This document shows positions 11,020-22,539 of a DNA stretch of 64,000 bases, piece after piece; the stretch's first letter is position 1; the number at the start of each line of letters is the position of its first letter. The stretch is from Torreya grandis (lineage: Eukaryota; Streptophyta; Pinopsida; Cupressales; Taxaceae). The notes below the pieces were generated by a model, which was not told the origin of the DNA, did no database searches, and worked only from the letters and a program-made list of their open reading frames with translations. The position numbers were made by a program, and so were the translations under genes. The stretch spans positions 2,223,501-2,287,500 of the forward strand of contig JARHVA010001174.1 in the NCBI GenBank assembly GCA_037957365.1, given 5' to 3'.

Positions 11020-12340
11020 TCGAGTACTCATCCACTTGACATTTAACTTGAGCTCATCCCTTGAGCAATCCTTGTCCTTTTAATCCTTAATTCATTTCAC
11101 CCTTTTTCCCTTAACAAAATCCTCTACAACCCTTTTATGATGTACGGATGCTTCGTCTCAATAAAAGGGAGCCCTTGACCTTCTATAAGTCTTGTCCATG
11201 ACTCAATATTCTGTCAAAACTAAATCATGATGTCAAAATATCCAAGGTCACAAAATCAAATAAAAAAGCAGACTGCTCCCTTGAAGGACAGCTGCACTAT
11301 CATTGCTGTAACTAATAGACTGCTCCCTCGAAGGATAGCTATTCAAAAGCCCCTAAATCTATAAAGCAAAGTCTAGACCAATCCCTCGAAGGATGGCTAT
11401 GACTAAATCTTGCTATAATCAGCACTTTCTTAGAAGCTTCCCACATCGATCAGCTTCACAAATGACCACCAAACAAATGACATCTTTATGTGGACTTCCC
11501 GCATTGATCAGTCTGCTCAAAAAAAAAAAAAAAAGGGTCATGGACTGGACTTGTAGTTGTCTTAGGGTCTCCTATAAAAAGGGGCAAAGTTATCCATACT
11601 CTAAAAATGGGTTACCCTTTTCCTCCTATCCTATCACCTACTCAAGGGACTTCGAGCTCACTTTAATGTCAAAGGGGATTCACTTACCGCTTTAACATAA
11701 CTATGGTCAATGACACAACGCATAAATGGGGCTGTTGGTTCTAACAACCCCTGTCTATGTTGCTTTTTTGGTCCTTGTCAATAAAAGGGCACTTATGCCT
11801 TTTTACTTTTTGCCTATACTTTGGTCACATTCACTCACATCATTTGTCAAAATGACTTAAAGTGACTCTTTTTAAACCATTCACATAAGCCTAATCATTC
11901 TAGTTTCCATGGACAACAATACACATGGAAACTATCAACTACCCAATTTATGTTAAGCATAAACCAATACTTGCTGAAGCATAAATAGACCTCAATTCAT
12001 TTTTAGCAAACATCCATCACGAATATGGATAGTTGCTAGGGATGAAAAACCCCGACCAATGTTACAGCTTACACCATTTGGCAAACGCTGTAGCGTCATC
12101 TCCTCCTCATCATTTCAAGCATGTACCCTTAGACATATGGGAAATGCTATATCTTTATCATGACCAATAATCAACCACTTCAATCTTTTTCCTCCTTTTT
12201 TGGGAGAACTACATTGGCCTGAGGTCCTAACGACAGGGGCTATGTAGGCAACACTCAGTTGACATGGGGTCTTTTGGGGTTAGCTCGGCCATTTTCTTCG
12301 TCACTTTCTTCCATCTCCTTCTCTCGTCACCTGTCAATCA
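11020..12340 (+). other. Element A 3' region: non-coding spacer with short repeats
   Basis: No coding is supported. Three copies of a motif like CTCCCTCGAAGGATAGCT lie about 50 bp apart at 11274-11292, 11322-11340 and 11382-11398, and a CTTCCC(A/G)CAT(C/T)GATCAG motif occurs twice at about 11436 and 11495. A run of 16 A starts near 11520. Confidence 0.5.
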
Positions 12341-12760
12341 CAGCATAGTCAATCACATATTCACATAATCATTAGTATACTCTCATTTTCATTATAACAA
12401 CATACATCATTAGTCATAAATTTCATTCATCATAACTCATTAAACATTCACATCATCCACAAGTTAAACATTCAATATCACATCTATCATCATCTAATCT
12501 AAAGTCATTATCATATAATCATTAAACATAACATAATCATTTACATCATTCTCATCATTAGCATCATCATAACATAATCATCATAATCATCATAAATATC
12601 ATATCAAAATATGCATCATGAAACATATTAAACATCTACAACATCTCCATAACACATCAATAGCTAAAATCTCATCATATATATATATATATATATCAAA
12701 AATAGTTTTATACAAAAAGACACAATTTATGTCTGTCTCTCTCTCTCTCATCATACATCT
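12341..12760. repeat. CAT-rich, TA and CT simple repeats in element A
   Basis: About 270 bp of degenerate CAT/ATCATCATA repeats (12341-12610), then a (TA)n run near 12678-12697 and a (CT)n run near 12735-12750. Confidence 0.8.
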
Positions 12761-12799
12761 CTCATCTTCGGCTTGCAAGCTGGTATATACATCAAAATA

Positions 12800-14590
12800 A
12801 TACAACTCTAGGGCTGCCCTCAAGGCTGTGGCTGTGGTGGTGGTGGCGGTGGCTGAGAAGAGGCTGTATCCTCTCCTCCCTCTGATCTCTGCCATCTGCG
12901 TGACCCTAAAGCCATCGCTCGCGACATCAATCTTTGTCGGCTCTACTCCACCCTCATCTCTGAGTATCACTATATCTGAGGGAACCCCCTGATGGCCCTC
13001 TCATAATACGTGATCTCATCCAGCGCATCAGTGTATCTAACCATAGATACAGTCTGTAGTGGACCCATTTGCCCTGCTCCTATGGCCTATCCTGACCCCT
13101 GTGGCTATGGCTGACCTCGGTGCACTGATACTGATGGTCCTACCCCCTATGAAAATGATAGCTACTACAGTGGGCCCTAACCTCCAAAACTCTGCCCTGC
13201 CACTGCCTGTGCCTGGGCTGTCGCCAGCTGTCCCTGTAGTAGAGTGACCTGCCCTATCAACACTGCTACCCGACCTGTCATCTCAGTCAGCTACCTTGTA
13301 ACCCTAGCTAGCTACCCTTGCAAAATTGAGACCTGGGCCTGAGCCGCATCTCTCTCCTGTCGTGCAGTGTCCCTCTCTGTGCGGGCGGTATCCCACTCCC
13401 TCGTGACCGCCTATAGATCTGGCTGGGGACCCACCTATACGCCTCTATATTGTCTTACCCACCATGCCGTGTAGGCCTTTGTGCACCCTAGATCGGCTAT
13501 CCCAAGTCCTACTGGTAACTCCTCAAAATTGGGCTCCTCTGTCTCCTCTAGCAGTGGGAGTGGTGCCTATATGTCATCCCACCTGTACTATGGAAAAGTG
13601 GGAGGCACATCCTGTAGCAGCCTGTACTGGCACCGCACTCTCTCTGTAGGGATCCTCTCGAGCTCACCAGCTTGCCTGCCTCTGACCCATCGCCTGCTCT
13701 GAATAGCAACTAGCTGCTCTCCCTGGTCTCTGAATGTTGGATAGACCAAGTATGGTCTCCAAATGATGTCTGCAAGAATCAGGGCCTCTAGTACCCCTAT
13801 GTAGTGGTCAATGTCCCTGACCACTCCATCCACCCGTGTCTATGCCATAACCTCATGCCATCGCCTGAATCCAACTCTGAAGCTAACTTGAATCGCCACT
13901 GGGAGGCTGAGAGGATGGGTAACCACTATGTGCTCGTATGCCCAGCAATGTAGCAGGTCGCCCATGCATAAGCTGTATCACCACCACCGACTGATACCCC
14001 ACAACTCTCTGTATACCTAGGCCAAAAACATGGGCACCCAAGCAAACACGGTCTGCTGCTTTAGCATATCTATGAAAACTCCAATCATAGCAACCAAAAA
14101 CCTGCCGCCCTCTGCATTCGGCAACGCATACACTGTGATGTCGATCATCATCAGGATGGCCAGCCGATGTGTGTCTTCATCCGTCGCATACAACAGCTCA
14201 TATGCAAAACTCACTGAGTGGTAGCTCATCTCCATGATGTGCTCTCCAAACAACGTAACCATGTGAATGTCATGTGCCTCTCTCGAGCATGCATACAGGT
14301 CTGCTCCGTGCACTGACAACCACAAAATCTAGTACATGTCCTCAACCATGACCGTCATCTCTCCCATAGGCAGGTGGAAGGTGTTGATGGCATGGTCCCA
14401 CCGCTCGATCAAAGCCACCATAAGGCTCACATCTCTTGCCACTCGACAGTAGCATCTCAATCCACCTAACCTAACTACGCTCATCTGCACCCACTCCTTG
14501 ACTGACATGCCTCTACACATTTGTGTCAGCAAGGTCAGGAGCTGATCCCATAGCATCAAGGTCTACCTCACCTGCATCCATCCACAGTCA
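12800..14590 (-). pseudogene. Plant mobile domain (PMD/MAIL-type) pseudogene, antisense in element A
   Basis: On the minus strand, from about 14560 downwards, the translation shows LIERWDHAINTFHLPMGEMT, the signature block of the plant mobile domain (consensus [24 protein letters not shown]). A stop follows at about 14328-14330, then a second open stretch to 14017 ending in AWVPMFLA, which with the following residues past a stop matches the PMD block SWGAAVLAYLYREL. Further down, a frame shift leads to GGGDTAYAWATCYIAGH and then, from 13833, VVRDIDHYIGVLEALILADI and WRPYLVYP, resembling the C-terminal PMD block. At least two stops and two shifts disable it. A proline/glutamine-coding tract near 12800-12860 may be its tail. 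PMD proteins such as MAIN and MAIL1 act in the nucleus in silencing and genome stability. PMDs are known to have been captured by retrotransposons. I cannot see a promoter. Confidence 0.75.
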
Positions 14591-16240
14591 ATTTCATGTT
14601 AGAACTGTTGCTCCTTTTCCTATTCTATCAACCATTCTGACCATCTATACCTAACCTGACACCCAAGAAGCCCTTGGTGTAGCTTTGACCTTTTAACTTG
14701 ACTATTTTTCAGAACCATTTCTGACCAGGCAGCCACCGACATCAGTTAGCATGCTGATGACGATACTCACCTAACTAATGTCGATCACTTAGTGATTGAC
14801 GTCGGTAGGTTAGTGACTGACGCTGGTTGCTGGTCGGCCGACGCTGGTGGGATCACCAATGTCGGCGACTGGTTTGGCCCTAGGGCCGAACGGGGTGAGC
14901 CCTAATTTTAGGGCTTCCCCATTTTAACCCCTTACACCCCCTAAAACCCTCTTAAACAACTCCTAAGCTATCCTAGACAACCTACCCACCTTCTTAGCTA
15001 CCCTCCCCCTCAATTTATGTCTAAAATAATGAAAATTCAGAAAATAAATTCAAAACAAAAAAATGGTCCAAATAAGGTTCAGGGCCTTCCTACCTCATCC
15101 TAGTGACGCCAGTGTGGAGGCACGATGGGTACCGCTGGTGGTGGACCTCCCACGGGTCCTCACTCCCCTCTACCATCTCTTCTGTCCCAATGGCTCTGCA
15201 CACTTCACCTGGTCCACACGCATCCCTGCAGCGTCTAATCAACTCCTTCTCTCCACCAATGTCTCTCTGCCACCTCACACTGCTACACCGCTCAACTTGG
15301 AGTCACTTTCACTCAACAAATTCCAGAGCTCTTTTTCTCTCTCAATCAAATAGCAAATGACTTTTGGTAGGCCACCAATCTAGTTTTGTTGGATTTGGTA
15401 AGCCACCGACGTCGGCATCGACGTGCCCTAATCCGTCGACGTTGGCCGACTTCCACCGACGTCGATCTCTTTTGGACACCGACATCGGTTATATAACCTA
15501 CGTCGGTGGCATTAAAAACCTCATCCCTTCTTCAAAATGACCAAAATCATGTCCCTAATCAAGTCAAGTCCTCAAACCATGTCACTTTGTCCCCTTGGGG
15601 CACACTTGGATCAATTTTGCATCCATCCATCGACCACCAGACATTGGAGATCATACCCATCTCCTAAAATCGCAACTACTTCCAAAGCGACTTTGCCTTG
15701 GTTGTTTTTGGATGTATGCTACCTCACGATTGGTTAGCAAAATTGTGCGCACACTTTTGACCTTCACAAGTATAGGATTGTAAGCCAGTTGATCCGCACT
15801 ACTTGTGACTTTTTGTGTTTTTGGGAGCACTTCCTAAGCCTGGGATACCTGGAACACGATGACCATTGGAGCTTTAGCCTCGATTGAATAACCTGATCAG
15901 CTACAACTAATGCTGGGGCCCGATTCTTTTAATTTTGGCACTCCTCGACCTTTGACCTACGACAATTTGACTCGATCATCCTCGTGAAGTGGTGTACGCA
16001 CAATCACAACTTTTGCAGCGTTCTCACTCTATCTTTCCTCTTTTCTCATCCACTCTCTATCAAATCAGCACCCGATTCTAGGTTCCTTTCTCTCGACCCC
16101 TGCTTTGAGGGGGGATACCTCATCCATAATCGAGACAACCAACCCTCACCTATTCTTGTCTATGAAATCAACTTTATCCCATACCTGGGGCAACCGACTC
16201 CTATTTTTGTCTTGCAGTTCATTTAGAGCAACCAACAAGA
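14591..16240 (+). other. Element A 3' spacer with palindrome clusters
   Basis: No coding is supported on either strand. Two more clusters of the ACCGACGTCGGT family lie here: about 14731-14870, mostly degenerate (GACGTCGG, GACGCTGG, ATGTCGGC), and 15405-15507 with better copies at 15405 (ACCGACGTCGGC), 15455 (ACCGACGTCGAT) and 15478 (ACCGACATCGGT). The first lies just upstream of the antisense PMD gene and could act as its promoter region, which is only an inference from position. Confidence 0.5.
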
Positions 16241-16254
16241 CAAAAAGGGGCAAA
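16241..16254 (+). other. Polypurine tract of element A
   Basis: CAAAAAGGGGCAAA directly abuts the TGTAGA start of the 3' LTR, where plus-strand priming is expected. Confidence 0.85.
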
Positions 16255-17674
16255 TGTAGACACCTAAAAAGTGTCTAACCCTTGGTCACTTTCCCCCTTA
16301 GTCCATTCCTAACCCATTCCTAACAATTACTAATTTAAAATAATTAACTTATTTTGAATTAACCCCCCCTCCTTTGACACCTCACCCATGACACCTTACC
16401 TGGGACACCTCGCCTTGGACTAATTCCCATCCTATGACTCACTCAAGACCTACTCCCACTTCTCTCTAACCACCTAACAAACTCTCGTGTGTATTTAGCA
16501 CAATCCTCGACATTCTTCAATAGATAGGGCACTTGGAGGATGAAAAATGGGCTTAGTGGCTCTTTTTTCCTATTCTAACCCCGCCGACGTCGGCCAAGTG
16601 TCGACCGATGCTGGTGGAATCACCGACGTCGGTTATACTTAACCAATTTTTCAAACTCTTTGAGGCACTTGAATCAAAAATTAGTGAATCCCTGGAAGCA
16701 ACTAACGAATCCTAATCTTTGACCATCCGTCAATCTGCAAAATCTCTCAGTTAAGCCTCTCACTCTCTCTCTCAGGTGCAACAACTGTTTCAGGTTCTCC
16801 ATCAGCAACAGGTTCTCCATGCAAGCTACATCAATAGTAGGTACGGGAATCATTGGTAGTGCATCTTCCACAAGGCACAGGTAAGTATACTGTCTGTGTT
16901 TTTATTCTCTTTTTAGTTATTGCTTTCAAACAATATCTCCCTAGACCAGACTGTTAATCAACCCAGACCCAAATCTTGATTTATCCACCTCTCTATTTCT
17001 TCCATCCTCTATCAGATCATACATTCTACCCATTTAACTAGACTCTCAGACTCAGACCCCAGACCATTCAACCAAGCCCAAAACTTTGTCCATAGACCAA
17101 AACCCTAATCAGACTCTGTCCACAAACTACTCAAATAAACCTAGACCCTGACCAAACTCTATCCACGGACCATAGACCTGCCTGGACCTCGTCCAAGCTA
17201 TTTGCCCCGATCGACGCCGGTCACTACCCCAACCGACGTCGGCACCTTGACCGACCGACGCCGGTAGGATTACCGACACCGGCGACTGTGATCAATCCGA
17301 CATCTTCTTTTCAAGTAAGTCTTTGTTTCTCCTTTACATTTCCATCTTTTATCACTTTCAGTTCTTCATTATTCTATTATTTATCAGACATTTCTTTCTA
17401 TTGATTAGTGGGTTTATATCCCTTAAGGAAGTTTTCATACTTCTGGGATCAAGCTTTCGCTTGACAACCCACCATTTGTCTATTTAATGCATTCTTTTGT
17501 CCAAGCTTCTTTTCTTTGTAGGTGTCATTCCTCCACAGCCAAAGAGGAGTACTCACAGCGTCTGGATTATGGTACACAGACTTTATCCAGGTACACATCA
17601 AGCCTTGACCATTCTTTCTTAAGTTTCTTTAATTCTCTTCCTTTGAAATTGCAAACAAAATTTGAATAGAAACA
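16255..17674 (+). repeat. 3' LTR of element A
   Basis: A 1420-bp match to 1621-3055 with the same TG start and CA end. It carries the same palindrome clusters at 16583-16633, including a perfect ACCGACGTCGGT at 16622-16633, and at 17214-17285. It is 15 bp shorter overall, mostly through loss of one 18-bp palindrome unit. Confidence 0.95.
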
Positions 17675-17679
17675 CTTAC
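17675..17679. repeat. Right target-site duplication of element A (CTTAC)
   Basis: Exact copy of 1616-1620 immediately after the CA end of the 3' LTR. Confidence 0.95.
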
Positions 17680-18340
17680 ATGGTCAATCATGTAGCCCAA
17701 GTATTGGATCTATGCAACAATAAATACACACTTCACTAAGCTAGTCTAAAATTTATGTTGATGTAAGGTGCATAAGACATGATCCTTTAAGGTCTTGATG
17801 AAGATGAGAATGTCATCCAAGTAAATGATGATAAAGGATTTAAATAATGGCTTGAGTAGATCATCCATCAAGAAGATGAAAGTGGATGACATGTTGTTAT
17901 GTCAAAATTCATGATCAACCATTTGTACAGTCATTCTCATGTCTTTAAGGCTATCTTTTAGATTTATTTAGGATGGAATATAATATAATGGTAATTTTAA
18001 TTCAATTTAAATTGGTAAAATATTATGTACCTCTAAGCTAGTAAATAAGGTCATTAATGTGTATTAGTGGATATTGATTCTTCACTGTGATTTTTTTGAG
18101 GGTGTGATAGTCTATGTAGAGATGCTAGGACCCATAATTATTATGTGTGAGGGATATAAAAATTCCAAAAGGATATCTATGCCTAATATTGCCTTCATCA
18201 AGGATCAGTTGTATTTGGTGATATATTTCATCATTCTCCCAAAGTGATTTGTGATACATTGGATTGTTCAAAAGAGGGGACCTAGGGATAAAATAAATGT
18301 AGTGATTTATTATGTAGTGTATTAAAAGGCCTTCATGATC
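17680..18340 (-). pseudogene. Element D reverse transcriptase, decayed
   Basis: The minus strand reads, in order, a broken N-terminal RT block at about 18160-18250, YHTLKKITVKNQYPLIHIND near 18070-18130, a deletion or heavily mutated palm region, FMRLMDDLLKPLF-like sequence near 17860-17890, and IIIYLDDILIF with the catalytic YLDD at 17812-17823, then YLGYMIDHV at the edge of element A. This is the usual chromovirus RT order. There are many stops, mostly where Gln or Arg is expected. The part between the first catalytic block and FMRLM is shorter or more altered than in intact RTs. Confidence 0.8.
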
Positions 18341-18579
18341 TATTGAGATTTAATCATGTTACTTTAGTAACTTGTTGAGCTATTTATACTCTAACATTAA
18401 CCACACAATATAGACTTCCAAAGCATGATTTATATCCTACATAGGTGTGCTAGGGTGGACCATGAGAAATATAAAATTTTACTCATGAAAAATGAGTTTA
18501 AAACATTGCTTGGTAGAGACCAAGGTGATTTTGGTCATTGGAACTGACTCAAAAAGGTTAAAGTAACAATCTTATACAT

Positions 18580-18995
18580 GAATAGTCTAATGTCATGGCT
18601 TGGCTTGATATGTAGCTTCACAGTCATACAAATATCACCTTCCTAGCAAGATGTCATGGACCTCCAAAGGTGTGATGCCACAAGCGATGATGTCCTCAAT
18701 AGGATTGAATTTATATTAAAATGTGCTTTATTTTCAAACATGTATATCCTTTCCTTATTTAAGCCAACCCAATGAGTATGGCTTAAGATGTACATCAATG
18801 GCAAGGCTAAGTTGTTGAGTTATGACTTGCATGATGATTTTATTTTGGTTACCACTATAAATGATGACATGAAGAGGTTGACATTTTACCCAAAAATTTG
18901 AGATAAAAATACATTTGTGCTTATTAGAGGTGTCAAATGCATTAGTGTTAGTGCTTAGACAAGTTGCATCTGGATCAATGTCATCCATTAGTGTA
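18580..18995 (-). pseudogene. Element D protease, decayed
   Basis: The minus strand from 18988 gives HKCIFISNFWVKCQPLHVII, then YSGNQNKIIM where chromovirus proteases have DSGSQKNLIS, then LKPYSLGWLK, matching the PHPxPYxLGW block. The catalytic Asp codon has become Tyr. Upstream, at about 19000-19060, a short HTHGDFECHAHKL segment could be the end of gag. The order protease, RT, RNase H, integrase running right to left shows one minus-strand element interrupted by A. Confidence 0.7.
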
Positions 18996-18999
18996 GGAC

Positions 19000-21900
19000 T
19001 TGATGTAGACTAGGAAATTAATAATTTATGTGCATGGCATTCAAAGTCACCATGGGTGTGTTAATGATGAAAATGACATCATTTTTTAAGACCTAGGGTG
19101 AAAAATATATAGTTTTCCTTTAATTTTCCATGGTGGTCACTAACCTAGATTTTAGATAGTAAAAATAAAGAAAGAGAAAATAGAAAACAAAAGATAAATA
19201 AATATATAAAAAATTCAATTCTTGGGTGATTTAGGAAACTTAAACTAGGGATATGGATGCTCAAACTATAGTAAACAAGGCCTTGAGTGGTATTATGTAC
19301 ATATTGATCGAGGATATGTATTCCTAACTAATAGTAGAGCAATGTCTAATCAAACATTCTCAATGTAAGATTCACTATCTTGAAGGTTTGAGCCTTAATA
19401 GCTAAACCTTATAGGGGTTTTAAAGTGGTAATTACATCATATTCATGCACTAGGTCAATGTGAATATCATATTTGGTCATATAGTGATTCCCTTATTTTC
19501 CTATCTTAGGTTCATTTATGTTCCATGCACTATTTTGACCAAAGGTTTTGGGTTTGTAGACACATTTCTCTAGTTGCAAAATACTCACAAGTATTTTCCA
19601 TCAAATTTTCTATTTGCTTTTTCTTGCACATGTCCTAATTCCTCAAGAATCATGGAACCCCATTTTTGGCCTCTTGAATTACTCTTACCTACGATTATGA
19701 GTATTTAGTCTCAACACTATCAAATTACCTTAGTATATAATCTCAGTTTGCATACTAAACTACATATCAAAACCACATACATTGGAGAGACCACATCCAT
19801 GTGATAAAACTTCATATAAAACACTTAGCATGAAAATATATTCTTGACCTCTTAGCTTGCATTTGAAAATATGGCTTGCTTACCTCTCTCAAGACACTCT
19901 AGGGGGTCATTTTGGTTTGCATGCTGAGTCAACCTCCAAAACCTATCCTATCATGATGATCAAGCTCATTCAAGAATTTTTCATATTTTTACACTTGGTT
20001 CTAACCCCCAATTAGGTATTTAGGGTTTAAATTTACATGGTTAATTGTTAATCAAAGTTTCTCTTTGGGTTTGGCCTTGGTGCATTTTGATTAAGTCCTG
20101 TAGGCCTTATTGGACTTAGAATTATGATTACATTTAAGGTGGTCATTTTTTCTATTCCCTTTGATAACCAGGTTATTTTCTATGATTGGGTCTTCATTTC
20201 TTTTTTTGGTTAGTTCCTTTGTTATGCAAAGCTATTTCCCTGCATAGGTCTTACAACAAAAACTTTGGGCTTAATAGTCAGTCATAATATTTTACCTAAC
20301 CATGTTTTAGTTTGTTCCTTGAGGACCCATATTTATAATCAAGCCCTCATAATTGATTAGGTTTATAGGCCCCCAAATTCTTCTTTACTTTGTTGTATGA
20401 GAATTAAACCTTGATGGAGTCTAGGGCTTCCCCCTCGATGTTCAGAATGGTATGCAGGTTCTTAACCCCACAAACCTCTTCGTCTCCTCCTCAATTCATT
20501 GTATAGTGTTGAATGTGAAATAACCTTGAATATAATGTGGGAGCCTTAAGACTTTGAAAAATAATGCTAATATCGGGTCTTAAGCCTGGTTAGATATTTG
20601 AGACCCCCACTCAATTTTGAATGTGCCACACTTACCTAATTGGGATTTGATCCCCCAATTAGGTCTTAGAACTAACCAATACACTAGTTTAATGCTAATT
20701 AGGATTTAGAATCTAGATTATCAAAAGAAATTTAAAAAATTAAAAGTGAAAATTTTAAAATACATGTGCCTCCCAAAAATTTGATTAGGTCTAAGAGGCC
20801 ATTTTTGAGCTCGAGTTAGTTTTCTTGGGATATCTTGGGCCTCATTTGTTAGTTTTTTGAACCATATACATCACCAAAAAATTCATTTTGGACCAGTTGT
20901 ATTAATGTTTTCAATTTTTGGAATTTTTATTGTAGTAAAATTTGTTCACATTTTTTGTCTACTACTTGCTAAAAAGAGCTTTAAATTGCCAATTCTAATT
21001 TTTTGTTTTATCTTTTTGATAGAAAAAAGAGAAAAGTGTCAGGAAAGTGCAGATATCTTAGAGGGAAAAATTCAATGAAAAATTTAGAGGTAAAATATCA
21101 TTATAAATTACTAGATGAGAGCCATTCTAAGGGTTGGCTCATTTTTCCTCCATTGGAGATGTTGTGGATTAGTCACTTATTTATTTGCTTTAGCGTAATC
21201 TCTCCAATTTGATCACCTTACCATTATGATAGAAAAATTGTAACTAAATGAATGATTATGAACCTTATTTATTATTCAAGTTAATATTTTATTAGTACAA
21301 GTTGTGGATATTTCCTTTCATTGTCTGTGCATGTAATACAATGGTGATGGACTTCCTCTTCATAGTGTGATCTTTAGAATCTGACACTAATTACCATTGT
21401 GGTTTTGAGAATGTTGGAAAAATATGGGATTAGTTTGAAAATTTAAATAATTCATAAAAAATCATTTTCGGTACATTTTGAGACGATTTTTTCTCTTTTC
21501 CCATTCTCTTTTGTCATTTTTTATCTATCTACTAACTAGGGTTAACATAGGCTCTGATGGTAATCTATTTATCTATTAATATCTTGATTTTAATATATTA
21601 TCCATTATCATTATCACATTGTTTAATACATTTATAATGGATTTAATGAATATTAAAATCAGCTTCACTTAATTTTAAAAAAAACTTGAAACACCGATTT
21701 CCGATCTTGGTAAATCCAAATTTACGTATGGTTTTATTGTTTCCCAAAATTCACATTAAAAACCCATGCGTATGAAACAAAAAGACTTGAGTTACCTATA
21801 AATACATTAAAATTATAAAAAAATATCAAATATAAATTTAAATATTCTAAACCATCAGGCCCCTTAAATTGGAACGGTTCCATATGGACCAACATGGTCA

Positions 21901-22450
21901 CCTAGTATGTAGTGACCTGACTTTAATAGACTTTGGGGAGACCCTAAAAGCCTCCTTTTAGGAAAGGTTGGATGGGTGACTATCATTCCTAATTTAATGG
22001 AAATAATGACCCATAAAAAATATCTAAGAGATCCATGATTCCATAAAGATATTACTAGGGTTGACTCAGTTTAAGTAGGTCATAGCCAACTTACAGTCAG
22101 AGGATGTGCCACCCCTAGTAAGTAAAAAGGTTAAAATTTTAACATTTTTAAATTATAAAAAACTTATAAATTTTGTTATATTTTAAATTATTTTTAAATA
22201 TTATGAAGTCATGTACACTCCATGTTGGTCATGTCTAAGGTTCATTGAATCTATCTTGAAGGAATGCAAATTCATTTGCAGACTTGTCTATTTGGCCACA
22301 AACTCATCTGTGGACCTATATGGTTTGAATAAAACCTATTTGAAAATCCATCCTAGGGGAAGTGGTCATTTCCTTGTAAAATTTTGGATATTTTAAATTT
22401 TTTTGCATTGAATTTTTTGATTACATTTATGTAGAAGATTTTTGGTGTTG
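19000..22450. other. AT-rich region with no identified gene
   Basis: The gag and LTR of element D should lie here if they survive, but I could not recognise either. A hairpin lies at 20635-20663. Open frames at 20857-21212 and 22211-22396 are short and not supported by any family. The last may be the eroded upstream part of the PMD relic that follows. Confidence 0.4.
20635..20663. repeat. Perfect 10-bp inverted repeat (hairpin)
   Basis: CCTAATTGGG and its exact complement CCCAATTAGG are separated by 9 bases. The right arm with flanking C also occurs near 20009. No T tract follows, and nothing shows a function. Confidence 0.5.
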
Positions 22451-22539
22451 GTTTTGTGAGCTTATGGTTATAGGGAGATCTGTGGGCCAGAGAGTTCTAT
22501 CATGGTCACATGATTAAGATAGTTTGGGATTTACATTTC

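Larger units (their letters stand above)
1621..17674 (+). mobile_element. Element A: full-length Tat-like Ty3/gypsy LTR retrotransposon with antisense PMD gene
   Basis: A complete element structure is visible: two LTRs beginning TGTAGACACC and ending GAAACA, the same 5-bp CTTAC immediately outside both ends, a primer-binding site three bases after the 5' LTR, a polypurine tract before the 3' LTR, and gag-pro-RT-RNaseH-RNaseH-INT in between. The order pro, RT, RNase H, INT marks Ty3/gypsy. The second, archaeal-type RNase H before the integrase is the hallmark of the Tat/Ogre lineage. The 5.2 kb between integrase and the 3' LTR, with an antisense gene, also fits Tat elements, several of which are known to carry extra antisense ORFs there. 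Gag-pol is broken by stops and frameshifts, so this copy is not autonomous. It lies inside element D. Confidence 0.95.

Noticed and set aside
13059..13702. Plus-strand open frames in the 3' region of element A
   Set aside because: They are the complement of the antisense PMD relic, whose domain motifs are on the minus strand.
20857..21212. Two overlapping plus-strand frames of about 70 codons
   Set aside because: Low-complexity, hydrophobic AT-rich sequence with no family resemblance; expected by chance over this length.
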